This document shows positions 20,930-30,782 of a stretch of DNA of 64,000 nt, one piece after another; position 1 is the first letter of the stretch; the number at the start of each line of letters is the position of its first letter. A model generated the notes under the pieces. The model saw only the letters and a list, made by a program, of their open reading frames with translations, had not been told where the DNA came from and searched no databases. Made by a program: the position numbers and the translations under genes. The DNA lies in assembly GCA_900696485.1 (NCBI GenBank), contig CAADGG010000064.1, positions 1-64,000 on the forward strand, read 5' to 3'. This stretch comes from an uncultured Pseudomonadota bacterium. Lineage in GTDB: Bacteria > Myxococcota_A > UBA9160 > PR03.

Positions 20930-22345
20930 TCATCGGCTGGAGGGGGCCACTCCTGAACGGGAAGCCGGGAGCCGCAGCGGGATCCCGCCGACCGCGGGCG
21001 TGGCGAGCAGGGAGTGCGGTGTCGCCTCGGCGATCTCGACGCGCACGAAGCGGCCCGGCGCCGCTCCGGGGCAGGCGTCCGGATCGATATGGACGATCCG
21101 GTGCTGGGGGTCCCGGCCCTGCAGCTGCCCGCCCTTCCGGCTCGGCCCCTCGAGCAGCACCTCCGTGTGATGGCCCACCCGGCGGCGGTGGTACGCCAGC
21201 GTGAGGCGCCGTTGCAGCGCCTGGAGCGCCTCGAGACGGCTCTGGGCTTCGGCCTCGGAGACGGCTTCCACGAACTCCGCCGCCGTCGTCCCAGGCCGCG
21301 CGGAGTACTTGAACGAGTACGAGTCGACGAAGCCGACGTCCTCGACGAGCGCGAGGGTTTCGGCGAATTCGCGCTCGGTCTCACCCGGAAACCCGACGAT
21401 GAGATCCGTCGTCAGGACGAGGTCGGGCCGGGCCGTCCGGAGCCGCTCGGCGAGCCGACGGACGTCGTCGGCAGTATACCGGCGGCGCATCCGGCCGAGG
21501 ACTGCGTCGGAGCCGCTCTGGACCGGCAGGTGGACGTGCGGGCACAGCGTCCGGAGTTCCGCATGAGCGGCCATCAGATCGTCATCGAAGAAGATCGGGT
21601 GCGGGCTGGTGTAGCGAAGCCGGCGCAGCCCGGGGATGGCGTCGAGGCGGCGTAGCAGCGCCGCGAACGGCAGGGTCCCGGCCGCCTCGGCGCGACCGCG
21701 ACGGAGCTCCTGACGGCCATAGGCGTTGACGGTCTGGCCGAGTAGCGTCACCTCGACGACGCCATCGGCCGTGAGCGACTCGACCTCCTGCACGATCGCT
21801 AGCGCCGGCCGGCTGATCTCCCGGCCGCGCGTGTGCGGCACGATGCAGAAGGAGCAGAACATGTCGCAGCCTTCCATCACCGTGACGAAGGCGCGCCCCG
21901 GCGTCTCCGTCGACAGGGACGGATGGCGCAACGGCAGATCGAAGCGGTCGAGCTCGCGGCGTTCGGCCGTCTCGGCCCGGCGCAGACCCGCCTCTGCAGA
22001 CGCCACCAGCGCCGGGACCAGACGCAGATTGTGGGTGCCGAACACGAAATCCAGCTGCGGGAAGCGGGCCAGGAGGGCGTCCCCTTCCTGTTGCGCGACG
22101 CAGCCTCCGACCCCCACGAGACGGCCCGGACGCTCCTGCTTCCAGCTCCGGAGCAGCCCCAGATCGCTGTAGAGCTTGTGCTCGGCTTTCTCGCGGATCG
22201 AGCAGGTATTGATCACCAGGAGCTCGGCCGTTTCCGGGTCCCCCGCGACCCAGCCGTCGTGGAGCAGCAGGCTCGCGACCTTCTCCGAGTCGTGGACGTT
22301 CATCTGGCACCCGAAGGTCCGTAGCGCGAAGCGTCTTCTGCTCAT
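20930..22345 (-). CDS. miaB: tRNA-i6A37 methylthiotransferase MiaB
   Basis: A 471-residue radical-SAM enzyme adding 2-methylthio to isopentenyl-adenosine-37 of tRNAs reading UNN codons. N-terminal UPF0004 domain (RTFGCQMNVHDSEKVASLLL) with cluster cysteines in TFGCQMN, INTCSIR and GVGGCVAQ; radical SAM motif CDMFCSFCIVPHTRGRE (CxxxCxxC); C-terminal TRAM domain (about 400-465). The start MSRRRFALRTFG is at the usual distance from the first cysteine; the frame upstream has no family similarity. Confidence 0.96.
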   Translation of the reverse strand: MSRRRFALRTFGCQMNVHDSEKVASLLLHDGWVAGDPETAELLVINTCSIREKAEHKLYSDLGLLRSWKQERPGRLVGVGGCVAQQEGDALLARFPQLDFVFGTHNLRLVPALVASAEAGLRRAETAERRELDRFDLPLRHPSLSTETPGRAFVTVMEGCDMFCSFCIVPHTRGREISRPALAIVQEVESLTADGVVEVTLLGQTVNAYGRQELRRGRAEAAGTLPFAALLRRLDAIPGLRRLRYTSPHPIFFDDDLMAAHAELRTLCPHVHLPVQSGSDAVLGRMRRRYTADDVRRLAERLRTARPDLVLTTDLIVGFPGETEREFAETLALVEDVGFVDSYSFKYSARPGTTAAEFVEAVSEAEAQSRLEALQALQRRLTLAYHRRRVGHHTEVLLEGPSRKGGQLQGRDPQHRIVHIDPDACPGAAPGRFVRVEIAEATPHSLLATPAVGGIPLRLPASRSGVAPSSR

Positions 22346-22493
22346 GGGGGCGGCGAAGCTATCGGAGCCGGATCCGGGCTGCCAAGCACACGGCGTTCCG
22401 CCCCTTGGGGGCCGCCGCCGTCGATCTCGCCTGGGCGACAGCCGGCCCGAGTCCCGGACGCGTCGAGAAACCGCGCCCGAGGTCAAATCCCGT

Positions 22494-22523
22494 TTGACTT
22501 CCTGGGGCTCCCCCGGGCATACT
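22494..22523 (+). promoter_or_regulatory. Candidate plus-strand promoter for an intergenic small RNA
   Basis: TTGACT (22494-22499) and CATACT (22518-22523) are 18 bp apart on the plus strand, pointing away from miaB. No plus-strand protein gene follows. The -35 overlaps one arm of the GTCAAA/TTTGAC inverted repeat, so a repressor could act there. Confidence 0.4.
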
Positions 22524-22529
22524 CCGGCT

Positions 22530-22690
22530 TGGATCGCAGCTCGTGGATCCGTTCGGTTTTCCGGGTTCTGGAGCGGCGGTGGATAAGGCATTTCGACTCG
22601 AAATGTCCAACCTCTCACCCCCCATCAAATCTCCACCGTCACTCCCCCCTGTACGCCGCCCCGCCTGAGCCGAGCTCAGGCGGGGCGTCT
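22530..22690 (+). ncRNA. Candidate intergenic small RNA, about 160 nt
   Basis: Lies between a promoter-like site and a strong terminator hairpin on the plus strand. Within it CGGTGGA (22577-22583) can pair with TCCACCG (22632-22638), enclosing the CATTTCGA-C-TCGAAATG hairpin. Two C-rich stretches (around 22611-22623 and 22642-22649) would be unpaired and complementary to Shine-Dalgarno-like G-rich sites. It is not recognisable as 6S, SRP, tmRNA or RNase P RNA. Proposed from sequence layout only. Confidence 0.3.
22657..22687. terminator. Perfect 14-bp hairpin, probable terminator
   Basis: The arm CGCCCCGCCTGAGC (22657-22670) is the exact complement of 22674-22687, with a 3-nt loop CGA. It lies 38 bp past the VWA gene stop and could also end the candidate plus-strand RNA. 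Neither side has a T-run, as is common in very G+C-rich genomes. Confidence 0.6.
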
Positions 22691-22724
22691 CGCATCCGGG
22701 GCCCGGCCGCGGCGCGTGCGCGGC

Positions 22725-24152
22725 TCAGAGCACGAGCTTGTCGACGATGCGCGAGAGTTGGCGAAGGTTGCGGCACTCCTCGGCGAGCGTCGTGTACGGC
22801 AGGTACTTGTCCATCACGCTGTCGCCGAAGCCCCAGGCACTGGGACTTTCCGGATTCAGCCAGATCACGTTCTTGGCCTTGTTGTGCAAGTCACGCAGAC
22901 ACCACGCCTTCGGATCGTTGTAGTTGTTCCGCGCATCGCCGAGCACCAGCACGGTGGTCTTGGCGTCGACGGCACTCAAGAAGTCCCGCCAGAACGTGTG
23001 GAAGGCCATGCCGAAGTTCGAGCGGGTGTAGACGTTGATCACGCCGCCGCCCTCGAGTGCCTCCTCGATCGCCTTGCCGACCTCGTGGTCGTGGAAGACC
23101 TGCGTCACTTCGCCGAGTTCTGCGACGAAGACGAAGCTGCGGATCTTCGTGAAGCACTCCTGCAGGCTGTAGACGAACTGGAGCATGAAGCGCGACACGT
23201 TCGCCACCGACGACGAGACATCGCACAGGATCACCAGCTTGGGCCGGTCCTTGCGCTTTTCCTTGAAAACCAGCTCGAACGGCATTCCTCCGCGGGCCAT
23301 GTTTCGCCGCAGCATCGTATGAAGATCGAGCTTGCCCTTCTTGCGCCGCCGGCGACGGATCGACATCACGTTCTTGATCCGCTGCGCCAGCCGGTTCACG
23401 ACTTCGCGCATCCGCGCGATCTCGTCCTCGGTCAGGCTGTAGAAACTCTTCTCGAATAGCGCCTCGCGGCGGAACTTCTCCATGTACTCGAAGTTCCGCG
23501 TCTGGAGCTCGCGCTCCATGAAGCTGCGGACGCTCTGGCGCAACGCTTCGAAGAAGCGCTCCGCGAGCCGCCCGATCGCTTCCGCCTCGGCATCGCCCAT
23601 GCCGACCGCGCGCAGCCGGGCGGCCAGGTCTCGCAGCTCTCGCGTGGCGCCCTCGGCATTCATGGCCTCGAGCGTCCGGCGACCGAAGAACCCGATCTGC
23701 AGCATGTTCTCGATGCGCGCCACGCCGGCCTGGGTCGCCGCCGCACGAATCATCTGCTCGAGTTCCGAGAGGTCTCCGGTCAGCAGCGCGCGCGCCAGAT
23801 CCGAGAGATCGACCTCCCCTTCCGGCACCTGCCCGCTCTCGAGCATCTCCCGGATCTTCTGGAGCAGTTGCTCCATGTCGATGCCATCGTCGGCCAGAGC
23901 GCCCGCCGCCGCCTCGAACGCGCCCTTCAGGTTGTCGTGGAAGCCCGACCAGTAGAGATCGAAGAGCTGGTCGTAGGTCGGCACGTCATCACCGCGTTTC
24001 ACCAGCGAGGCGCGCAAGGCGTCCCGAAACACCTCGCGGTCATCGATCGACAACTCCTCGAGCGCCTGGAAGGCGTCGATCGCCTCTGCCACCGACACGC
24101 GCAGCCCGCTCTTGCGCAGCAGGTTCGCGAACTCGATGATCTTGCGTTGCAC
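22725..24152 (-). CDS. VWA domain-containing protein (CoxE-like), partner of MoxR ATPase
   Basis: A 475-residue cytoplasmic protein. The N-terminal two-thirds is helical and charged (residues 1-285); the C-terminal von Willebrand A domain has a MIDAS motif in LVILCDVSSSVANVSR (DxSxS) and a later TTVLVLGDARNNY strand. The CoxE-like family works with MoxR AAA+ ATPases in assembly or metal insertion into enzymes. The GTG start at 24152 follows GGAGG and lies 27 bp after the moxR stop, so the pair is an operon. The client protein is not evident nearby. Confidence 0.87.
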   Translation of the reverse strand: MQRKIIEFANLLRKSGLRVSVAEAIDAFQALEELSIDDREVFRDALRASLVKRGDDVPTYDQLFDLYWSGFHDNLKGAFEAAAGALADDGIDMEQLLQKIREMLESGQVPEGEVDLSDLARALLTGDLSELEQMIRAAATQAGVARIENMLQIGFFGRRTLEAMNAEGATRELRDLAARLRAVGMGDAEAEAIGRLAERFFEALRQSVRSFMERELQTRNFEYMEKFRREALFEKSFYSLTEDEIARMREVVNRLAQRIKNVMSIRRRRRKKGKLDLHTMLRRNMARGGMPFELVFKEKRKDRPKLVILCDVSSSVANVSRFMLQFVYSLQECFTKIRSFVFVAELGEVTQVFHDHEVGKAIEEALEGGGVINVYTRSNFGMAFHTFWRDFLSAVDAKTTVLVLGDARNNYNDPKAWCLRDLHNKAKNVIWLNPESPSAWGFGDSVMDKYLPYTTLAEECRNLRQLSRIVDKLVL

Positions 24153-24179
24153 AGGACCTCCGCGCAAAGTCCGCGTGGG

Positions 24180-25190
24180 CTAGTGAAGCGTACCCTTCTT
24201 GGGCGGGGCGACGGGCGCCGGCGGCGTGCCGGTCGCCGCCGGCGCGCTGGGGGTGGGGACCGCGGCCGGTGTCACAGCCGCCCGTGCCGTCATCATGCGC
24301 GACAGCTCCTGCTGCGCCTTCCGGATGTCTGCCTCGTACTTGAGAATCACGCTCATCGTGTCCCGGACCGCCTGCTCCCCGAGGCTCTCCGCGTTGAGCG
24401 CCAGCAGGGCCCGGGCCCAGTCGATCGTCTCTGCGATCGACGGCGTCTTCTTCAGGTCGAGTTGCCGCAGGCGCTGCATCATCGCCACCAGGTCGGCTGC
24501 CAGCTTCTGGTCCATGCCCGGAACCTTGGCCTGCAAGATCCGGAGTTCCGCGGCCTCGTCCGGGTAGTCGATCCACAGATGGAGACAGCGGCGCTTGAGT
24601 GCATCGCTCATCTCCCTCGCATCGTTCGAGGTCAAGAACACCAGGGGACGATGCTTCGCCGCGAAGGTTCCGATCTCCGGCACGGTGACCTGGAAGTCCG
24701 ATAGCACCTCGAGCAGGAAGGCCTCGAACTCGGGGTCCGACTTGTCCACCTCGTCGATCAGCAACGCGCACGGTTCGTCGGTCGTGATCGCGTGCATCAG
24801 CGGACGGGGGACGATGAACTGCTCGGAGAAGAACACGCTGTCCTGCTGCCCGACACGAGCGGCGGCTTCCCGCAGCGAGCCAGTCCCCTGCATCACTTCG
24901 CCGATCTTCTCCTTGAGGATCTGCGTGTAGAGCAGCTGCTTCGAGTACTCCCACTCGTAGAGCGCCTTGGCTTCGTCGAGTCCCTCGTAGCATTGGAGCC
25001 GGATCAGCGGACGGCCGGTGGCGGCGGCCACGACCTTCGCCAGCTCGGTCTTCCCCACGCCCGCCGGTCCCTCGACGAGCACCGGCTTCTCGAGCCGATT
25101 CGCCAGGAACACCACGGTGGCGATCCGTTTGTCACAGATGTAGCCCTGCTCCTCGAGCTGCTTCTGAACCATTTCGACGCTCTCGAACAT
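24180..25190 (-). CDS. MoxR-family AAA+ ATPase
   Basis: A 336-residue ATPase. Walker A is VEGPAGVGKTELAK (residues 38-51), Walker B ALLIDEVDKSD (about 140), sensor 1 VFLTSNDAREM and arginine-finger region LKRRCLHLWIDYP. Residues 290-336 form an Ala/Pro-rich flexible tail ending PPKKGTLH, longer than the family norm. MoxR proteins act as chaperone-like remodelers with VWA partners, and a VWA gene follows directly. The start MFESVEMVQKQ is a family-typical N-terminus. Confidence 0.92.
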   Translation of the reverse strand: MFESVEMVQKQLEEQGYICDKRIATVVFLANRLEKPVLVEGPAGVGKTELAKVVAAATGRPLIRLQCYEGLDEAKALYEWEYSKQLLYTQILKEKIGEVMQGTGSLREAAARVGQQDSVFFSEQFIVPRPLMHAITTDEPCALLIDEVDKSDPEFEAFLLEVLSDFQVTVPEIGTFAAKHRPLVFLTSNDAREMSDALKRRCLHLWIDYPDEAAELRILQAKVPGMDQKLAADLVAMMQRLRQLDLKKTPSIAETIDWARALLALNAESLGEQAVRDTMSVILKYEADIRKAQQELSRMMTARAAVTPAAVPTPSAPAATGTPPAPVAPPKKGTLH

Positions 25191-25249
25191 GCAAGCCCCA
25201 ATCCGTTGGTGTGATTTCGTGAGAGAAGACCTGGCCGAGGGATCTCGCG

Positions 25250-25272
25250 GACGAACCGGTCCGGGGTTCGTC
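25250..25272 (-). terminator. Hairpin between ribBA and moxR, possible terminator
   Basis: GACGAACC (25250-25257) and GGTTCGTC (25265-25272) form a perfect 8-bp stem with a 7-nt loop, 17 bp past the ribBA stop. It could terminate ribBA transcription or stabilise its 3' end; there is no T-run. Confidence 0.4.
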
Positions 25273-25289
25273 TCGACGAGGGCACTGGC

Positions 25290-26582
<1,293 letters not shown>

Positions 26583-26732
26583 CCGGTGGCGAACCTCACG
26601 TAGCGAAGCTGGGCGCTCGAACAGGACGAACACGCGGACGGGCGCGCGGAGGAACGGCCGCGCGGCTCGCGACCGCCATGCCCCGTTTCGGTGCTTCCGT
26701 CGAACGCTTTCCCCACGGGAATTGGCGCCCGA

Positions 26733-26761
26733 AAGCTATCAACGTTCGATCCGGGAGTCAA
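26733..26761 (-). promoter_or_regulatory. ribBA: Sigma70-type promoter of ribBA
   Basis: TTGACT (26756-26761) and TAGCTT (26733-26738) are separated by 17 bp on the minus strand. This gives ribBA a leader of about 145 nt. A small TTCCC-GTG-GGGAA hairpin lies in the early leader. Confidence 0.6.
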
Positions 26762-26786
26762 AGGGGAGGCGGAAGGGTGCGGGCCG

Positions 26787-26804
26787 CGGCGGCCGCGGCC
26801 GCCG
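26787..26804 (-). terminator. GC palindrome directly after the MglA-like gene stop, probable terminator
   Basis: The 18-bp perfect palindrome centred on CCGCGG abuts the stop codon and can form a 7-bp stem with a CGCG loop. It separates the upstream gene from the ribBA promoter, consistent with transcription ending here. No strong T-run follows. Confidence 0.4.
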
Positions 26805-27485
26805 TCAGCTGGCGACGGCCGACGCTTCCGGTTCCGGTCGGGCGACGTGCTTGAACACGCCGGCGAGGAATTCCTCTTCGGTGATGCCGAAGTTGCGGGT
26901 CAACTGGTGCTTCTGCTCGAGGCTGCGGTAGAGCCGCCGCAGCAGTTCCCGAAACGTCTCGAGCACCCCTTCGCCGCGCATCGCAACGGCCGGGAAGGTC
27001 GCGATCTCCGCCCAGGCCTTGCGGATCTCGGCGAGCGGCTTGACGTCCGGGAGATCCCGCTTGTTGAACTGCACGACCTTCGGAATCGCATCGAAGTCGA
27101 TGCCATTGGCGCGCAGGTTGGCTTCCATGTCGCGCCAGGAGTATGCGTTCGCGCTCGCGCACGAGCGCTGCGAGTCCGCGATGAAGGCGACCGCATCGGC
27201 CCCGGCCAGCACGACCTTGCGCGTGGACTTGTGCATCACCTGGCCGGGAACGGTGAACATCTTGATCTTCACCGAGACGCCGCGGCCGGCTCCGAACTGG
27301 ATCGGCAGGAAGTCGAAATAGAGCGTGCGGTCGTCGGCGGTGTCGAGCGTGACCATCTTGCCGCGCGAGGCCGGATCGATCAGCTGGTGGAGCTGTTGGA
27401 GATTGGTGGTCTTGCCGGAGAGCGCGGGTCCGTAATAGACCACTTTGAGCGTGATCTCGCGCGCCGCCATGTTGATCTGGACCAT
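26805..27485 (-). CDS. MglA-like Ras-superfamily small GTPase
   Basis: A 226-residue GTPase related to MglA of Myxococcus, which sets cell polarity and motility. P-loop [16 protein letters not shown] (residues 18-33), switch [18 protein letters not shown] with the MglA-type TVPGQ, G4 [11 protein letters not shown]. The start [15 protein letters not shown] follows a purine-rich site. It carries about 30 extra C-terminal residues ([20 protein letters not shown] and beyond). No MglB/roadblock partner gene is adjacent. It lies 113 bp after meaB, so co-transcription is possible but not shown. Confidence 0.88.
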   Translation of the reverse strand: MVQINMAAREITLKVVYYGPALSGKTTNLQQLHQLIDPASRGKMVTLDTADDRTLYFDFLPIQFGAGRGVSVKIKMFTVPGQVMHKSTRKVVLAGADAVAFIADSQRSCASANAYSWRDMEANLRANGIDFDAIPKVVQFNKRDLPDVKPLAEIRKAWAEIATFPAVAMRGEGVLETFRELLRRLYRSLEQKHQLTRNFGITEEEFLAGVFKHVARPEPEASAVAS

Positions 27486-27598
27486 CGACCCTCTCCCCCC
27501 GCGGATGCCGCGTCCGATCCCTGCATCGGCAAGCCGGCCCACAAGGTGAAGCCTCGCACGCGGCGGACGGGTGACACGACCCGGGGGGACGCGAACGA

Positions 27599-28597
27599 TC
27601 AGCTTCGCGGGGGGCTCGAAAACATCGCCAGCAGCATCCGGGCGGCAGCCGCCGCCGTCGTCTTGCGCGCGGTCACCTCCGCCTCGAGGCGTGGAACCTC
27701 CTGCGCGACCCCTGGATGGCTCCGGAAAGCGCCCTCGAGTCCTTCGCCGATGAGGCTCCACAGCCAGGCCCGGGCCTGCTCGCGGCGCCGTGCATCCAGT
27801 TCTCCGCTCGCCTCGAGCGCGCGGCGATGGGCGCGGATGGTGTCCCATACCTCGGAAATCCCGTCGCCGGATCGCGCGCTCGCGAGCAACACCGGCGGTC
27901 GCCAGTGCGCGGAACTCGGCCGCAGCAGATCGAGCGCGTGTTGGTACTCGAGTCGCGCGCGCCGTGCTGCCGGCAACAGCTCCCCATCGGCCTTGTGGAC
28001 GACCAGCGCGTCGGCCAGCTCGAGGACGCCTTTCTTCATGCCCTGCAGCTCGTCCCCTGCTCCTGGCTGCAGCAGGACGGCGAAGAAATCGACCATCGAC
28101 GCGACGGCGGCCTCGGACTGGCCGATCCCGACGGTCTCCACGAGAACGACGTCGAAGCCCGCCGCCTCGCACAGCAGCAGCGTCTCGCGCGTGCGGTGGG
28201 CCACGCCGCCGAGCGAGCCACCGGAGGGCGACGGACGGATGAAGGCGCGCTCGTCCTGGGCGAGCCGCTCCATCCGGGTCTTGTCGCCGAGGATGCTGCC
28301 GCCGGTGCGCGGACTCGACGGATCCACGGCCAGCACGGAGACGCGCTGGCCCTGCCCGATGAGATGCAGCCCGAGCGCTTCGATGAACGAGCTCTTCCCG
28401 ACGCCCGGCGTGCCCGAGATGCCGACGCGGAAGGCCCGCCCGGTGTCGGGCACCAAGGCCTCCAACACGGCCTGGCCGAGCGCCGCGCGATCGGCGCGCC
28501 GGCTCTCGAGGAGCGTGATCGTCTTTGCGAGCAGACGCCGGTCGCCGCGTCGGATCCCGTCCCGATGCTCGGCGACCGCGCGCGGATCGACGCTCAT
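27599..28597 (-). CDS. meaB: Methylmalonyl-CoA mutase-associated GTPase MeaB
   Basis: A 332-residue G3E-family GTPase that gates adenosylcobalamin loading of methylmalonyl-CoA mutase and protects it from inactivation. P-loop [17 protein letters not shown] (residues 58-74), [20 protein letters not shown] switch segment, [10 protein letters not shown] (G3). The G4 motif reads VVHKADGE instead of NKxD, an unusual substitution. The ATG overlaps the mutase stop (ATGA), matching its role. Confidence 0.95.
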   Translation of the reverse strand: MSVDPRAVAEHRDGIRRGDRRLLAKTITLLESRRADRAALGQAVLEALVPDTGRAFRVGISGTPGVGKSSFIEALGLHLIGQGQRVSVLAVDPSSPRTGGSILGDKTRMERLAQDERAFIRPSPSGGSLGGVAHRTRETLLLCEAAGFDVVLVETVGIGQSEAAVASMVDFFAVLLQPGAGDELQGMKKGVLELADALVVHKADGELLPAARRARLEYQHALDLLRPSSAHWRPPVLLASARSGDGISEVWDTIRAHRRALEASGELDARRREQARAWLWSLIGEGLEGAFRSHPGVAQEVPRLEAEVTARKTTAAAAARMLLAMFSSPPRS

Positions 28598-30744
28598 CCG
28601 CGACGCGCGCGAATCTGTCGCAGCACCTCGCGCGCCGCTCCCGGGACCGCCGTGCCCGGCCCGAAGACTGCCGCCACCCCCGCTGCCTCGAGCGCCGGAA
28701 CGTCCTTCGGCGGAATCACCCCGCCTGCGATGACCACGACCTCACCGGCCTGCCGGGCCTTCAGCGCGGCGATCAGCTGCGGCACCAGGGTCGTGTGCCC
28801 GCCGGCCTGCGTCGACACCCCCACGGCATGGACGTCGTTCTCCACCGCCTGGCGGGCCGCCTCTTCGGGCATCTGGAACAGCGGGCCGATGTCGACGTCG
28901 AAGCCCAGATCCGCAAAGGCGCTGGCGATCACCTTCATGCCGCGATCGTGGCCATCTTGCCCGAGCTTGCACACGAGCAGACGCGGCCGGCGCCCTTCGC
29001 TCGCGGCGAACGCCTCGACGTCGGCACGCGCGGCATCGAACTCCTGATCCCCTTCCGACACGGCGGCATAGACTCCCGAGATCGTTCGTGTCTCCGGCCG
29101 GTGTCGCCCATAGACCCGCTCGAGCGCCTCGGAGATCTCCCCGAGCGTGGCCCGCGCACGGGCCGCCTCGACGGCCAGCGCCAGCAGATTGCCGGTCGCC
29201 TCGCGCGCCGCCTCTTCGAGTGCGGCGAGCGCGCGCTCGACGGCTCCATCGTCGCGCTGCCGGCGCAACTCCGCCAGCCGTCGGATCTGCGAGTCCCGGA
29301 CCGCGCTGTTGTCGATTTCGAGCAGGTCCAGCTCGGCCTCGGGGCCGTCGGTTCGATACTTGTTGACGCCGACCACGACGTCTTCCCCGCGATCGATCCG
29401 GGCCTGGCGGCGGGCGGCGCACTCCTCGATGCGAAGCTTCGGCATGCCGGCCTCGATGGCGCGGGCCATGCCGCCGAGCTCGTCGACCTCCGCCATCACC
29501 TTGCGCGCCTCGGCGGCGAGGCTGGCCGTCAACGCCTCCATGAAGTACGAGCCTCCCCACGGATCGATCACCGCCGGGATGCCGGTCTCCTCCTGCAGGA
29601 TCAACTGGGTATTGCGCGCGACCCGCGCACTGGCCTCCGAGGGCAGCGCCAGGGCCTCGTCGAAGGCATTGGTGTGCAGCGACTGCGTGCCACCGAACAC
29701 CGCGGCCATCGCCTCGACGGTGGTGCGCACGATGTTGTTGAGCGGCGACTGGTACGTGAGGCTCGCACCCGACGTCTGGCAGTGGGTGCGCAGCATGCTG
29801 CTAGCGGGCTGCTTCGGCTCGAACTGCGCCATGTTCTCGGCCCACAGCAGGCGCGCCGCACGCAACTTCGCGACCTCCATGTAGAAGTTCATGCCGATCG
29901 CGAAGAAGAACGACAGACGAGGCGCAAAGTCGTCGATCGCGAGGCCCTTCGACAGCGCTGCGCGCACGTACTCGAGCCCATCGGCGATCGTGAACGCCAG
30001 CTCGAGCACTGCGTTCGCACCGGCCTCCTGCATGTGATAGCCGCTGATCGAGATCGAGTTGAACTTCGGCATCTGCTGCGCCGTGTACTCGATGATGTCG
30101 GCGACGATGCGCATGCTCGGGACCGGCGGATAGATGAAGGTGTTCCGGACCATGAACTCCTTCAGGATGTCGTTCTGGATCGTGCCGGCGAGCTTCTCGT
30201 GCGGAACGCCCTGCTCTTCTCCGGCGACGATGAAGCAGGCCAGCACCGGGAGCACGGCGCCGTTCATCGTCATCGAGACGGTGACCTGGTCGAGCGGGAT
30301 GCCGTCGAAGAGCCGTTTCATGTCCTCGACGGAGTCGATCGCCACACCCGCCTTGCCGACGTCACCGACCACGCGCGGATGGTCCGAGTCGTAGCCGCGG
30401 TGCGTCGCGAGATCGAAGGCCACGGAGAGACCCTGCTGGCCGCCCGCCAGGTTCTTGCGGAAGAATGCGTTGGTTTCCTCGGCCGTGGAGAAGCCGCCGT
30501 ACTGCCGGATCGTCCACGGGCGGTTTGCATACATCGTCGCCCGCACGCCGCGCAGGTAGGGGAACAGGCCGGGCAGGCTGTCGACGGCTTCGAGAACTTC
30601 CAGGTCCGCCGCGGTGTAGAGCGGCTCGACGGCGATTCCCTCCGGCGTCTGCCAGCGCAGCGTCTCGACGGCCTTGCCGCGCAGCTCCTTCTCCGCCAGC
30701 GCCTTCCAGCGCTCTCGCTCGGACTGGCCCTTCTTCGCCGTCAT
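28594..30744 (-). CDS. scpA: Methylmalonyl-CoA mutase, single-chain catalytic type
   Basis: A 716-residue adenosylcobalamin enzyme interconverting (R)-methylmalonyl-CoA and succinyl-CoA. Substrate-binding TIM barrel (1-560) with [20 protein letters not shown]-terminal cobalamin domain with the cobalt-ligating His in [14 protein letters not shown] and AGGVIPPKD. The Tyr of RQYGGFS and the Arg of [12 protein letters not shown] are the residues that favour methylmalonyl-CoA. The ATG follows GGAGG by a normal distance, 38 bp after icmF. Next gene is meaB. Confidence 0.96.
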   Translation of the reverse strand: MTAKKGQSERERWKALAEKELRGKAVETLRWQTPEGIAVEPLYTAADLEVLEAVDSLPGLFPYLRGVRATMYANRPWTIRQYGGFSTAEETNAFFRKNLAGGQQGLSVAFDLATHRGYDSDHPRVVGDVGKAGVAIDSVEDMKRLFDGIPLDQVTVSMTMNGAVLPVLACFIVAGEEQGVPHEKLAGTIQNDILKEFMVRNTFIYPPVPSMRIVADIIEYTAQQMPKFNSISISGYHMQEAGANAVLELAFTIADGLEYVRAALSKGLAIDDFAPRLSFFFAIGMNFYMEVAKLRAARLLWAENMAQFEPKQPASSMLRTHCQTSGASLTYQSPLNNIVRTTVEAMAAVFGGTQSLHTNAFDEALALPSEASARVARNTQLILQEETGIPAVIDPWGGSYFMEALTASLAAEARKVMAEVDELGGMARAIEAGMPKLRIEECAARRQARIDRGEDVVVGVNKYRTDGPEAELDLLEIDNSAVRDSQIRRLAELRRQRDDGAVERALAALEEAAREATGNLLALAVEAARARATLGEISEALERVYGRHRPETRTISGVYAAVSEGDQEFDAARADVEAFAASEGRRPRLLVCKLGQDGHDRGMKVIASAFADLGFDVDIGPLFQMPEEAARQAVENDVHAVGVSTQAGGHTTLVPQLIAALKARQAGEVVVIAGGVIPPKDVPALEAAGVAAVFGPGTAVPGAAREVLRQIRARRG

Positions 30745-30782
30745 GCAACGCCTCCGTGGATCGAGCCGCAGGATAACCGAGA

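Larger units (their letters stand above)
22346..22724. other. 379-bp intergenic region with palindromes, promoter-like site and terminator hairpin
   Basis: This gap separates miaB from the VWA gene, both on the minus strand. It holds an inverted repeat GTCAAATCCCGTTTGAC (22482-22498), a palindrome CATTTCGACTCGAAATG (22589-22605, 8-bp arms) and a 14-bp perfect hairpin (22657-22687). Plus-strand promoter-like elements also occur. No convincing protein-coding frame is seen. It probably carries the miaB promoter, the end of the VWA operon and perhaps a small RNA. Confidence 0.7.

Noticed and set aside
22530..22690. 6S, SRP or tmRNA assignment for the intergenic RNA candidate
   Set aside because: None of the diagnostic structures (open promoter-like bulge, SRP tetraloop domain, tRNA-like ends) could be drawn.
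26583..26804. Possible FMN riboswitch upstream of ribBA
   Set aside because: The leader lacks the conserved RFN core segments; only a small TTCCC-GTG-GGGAA hairpin and a promoter were found.
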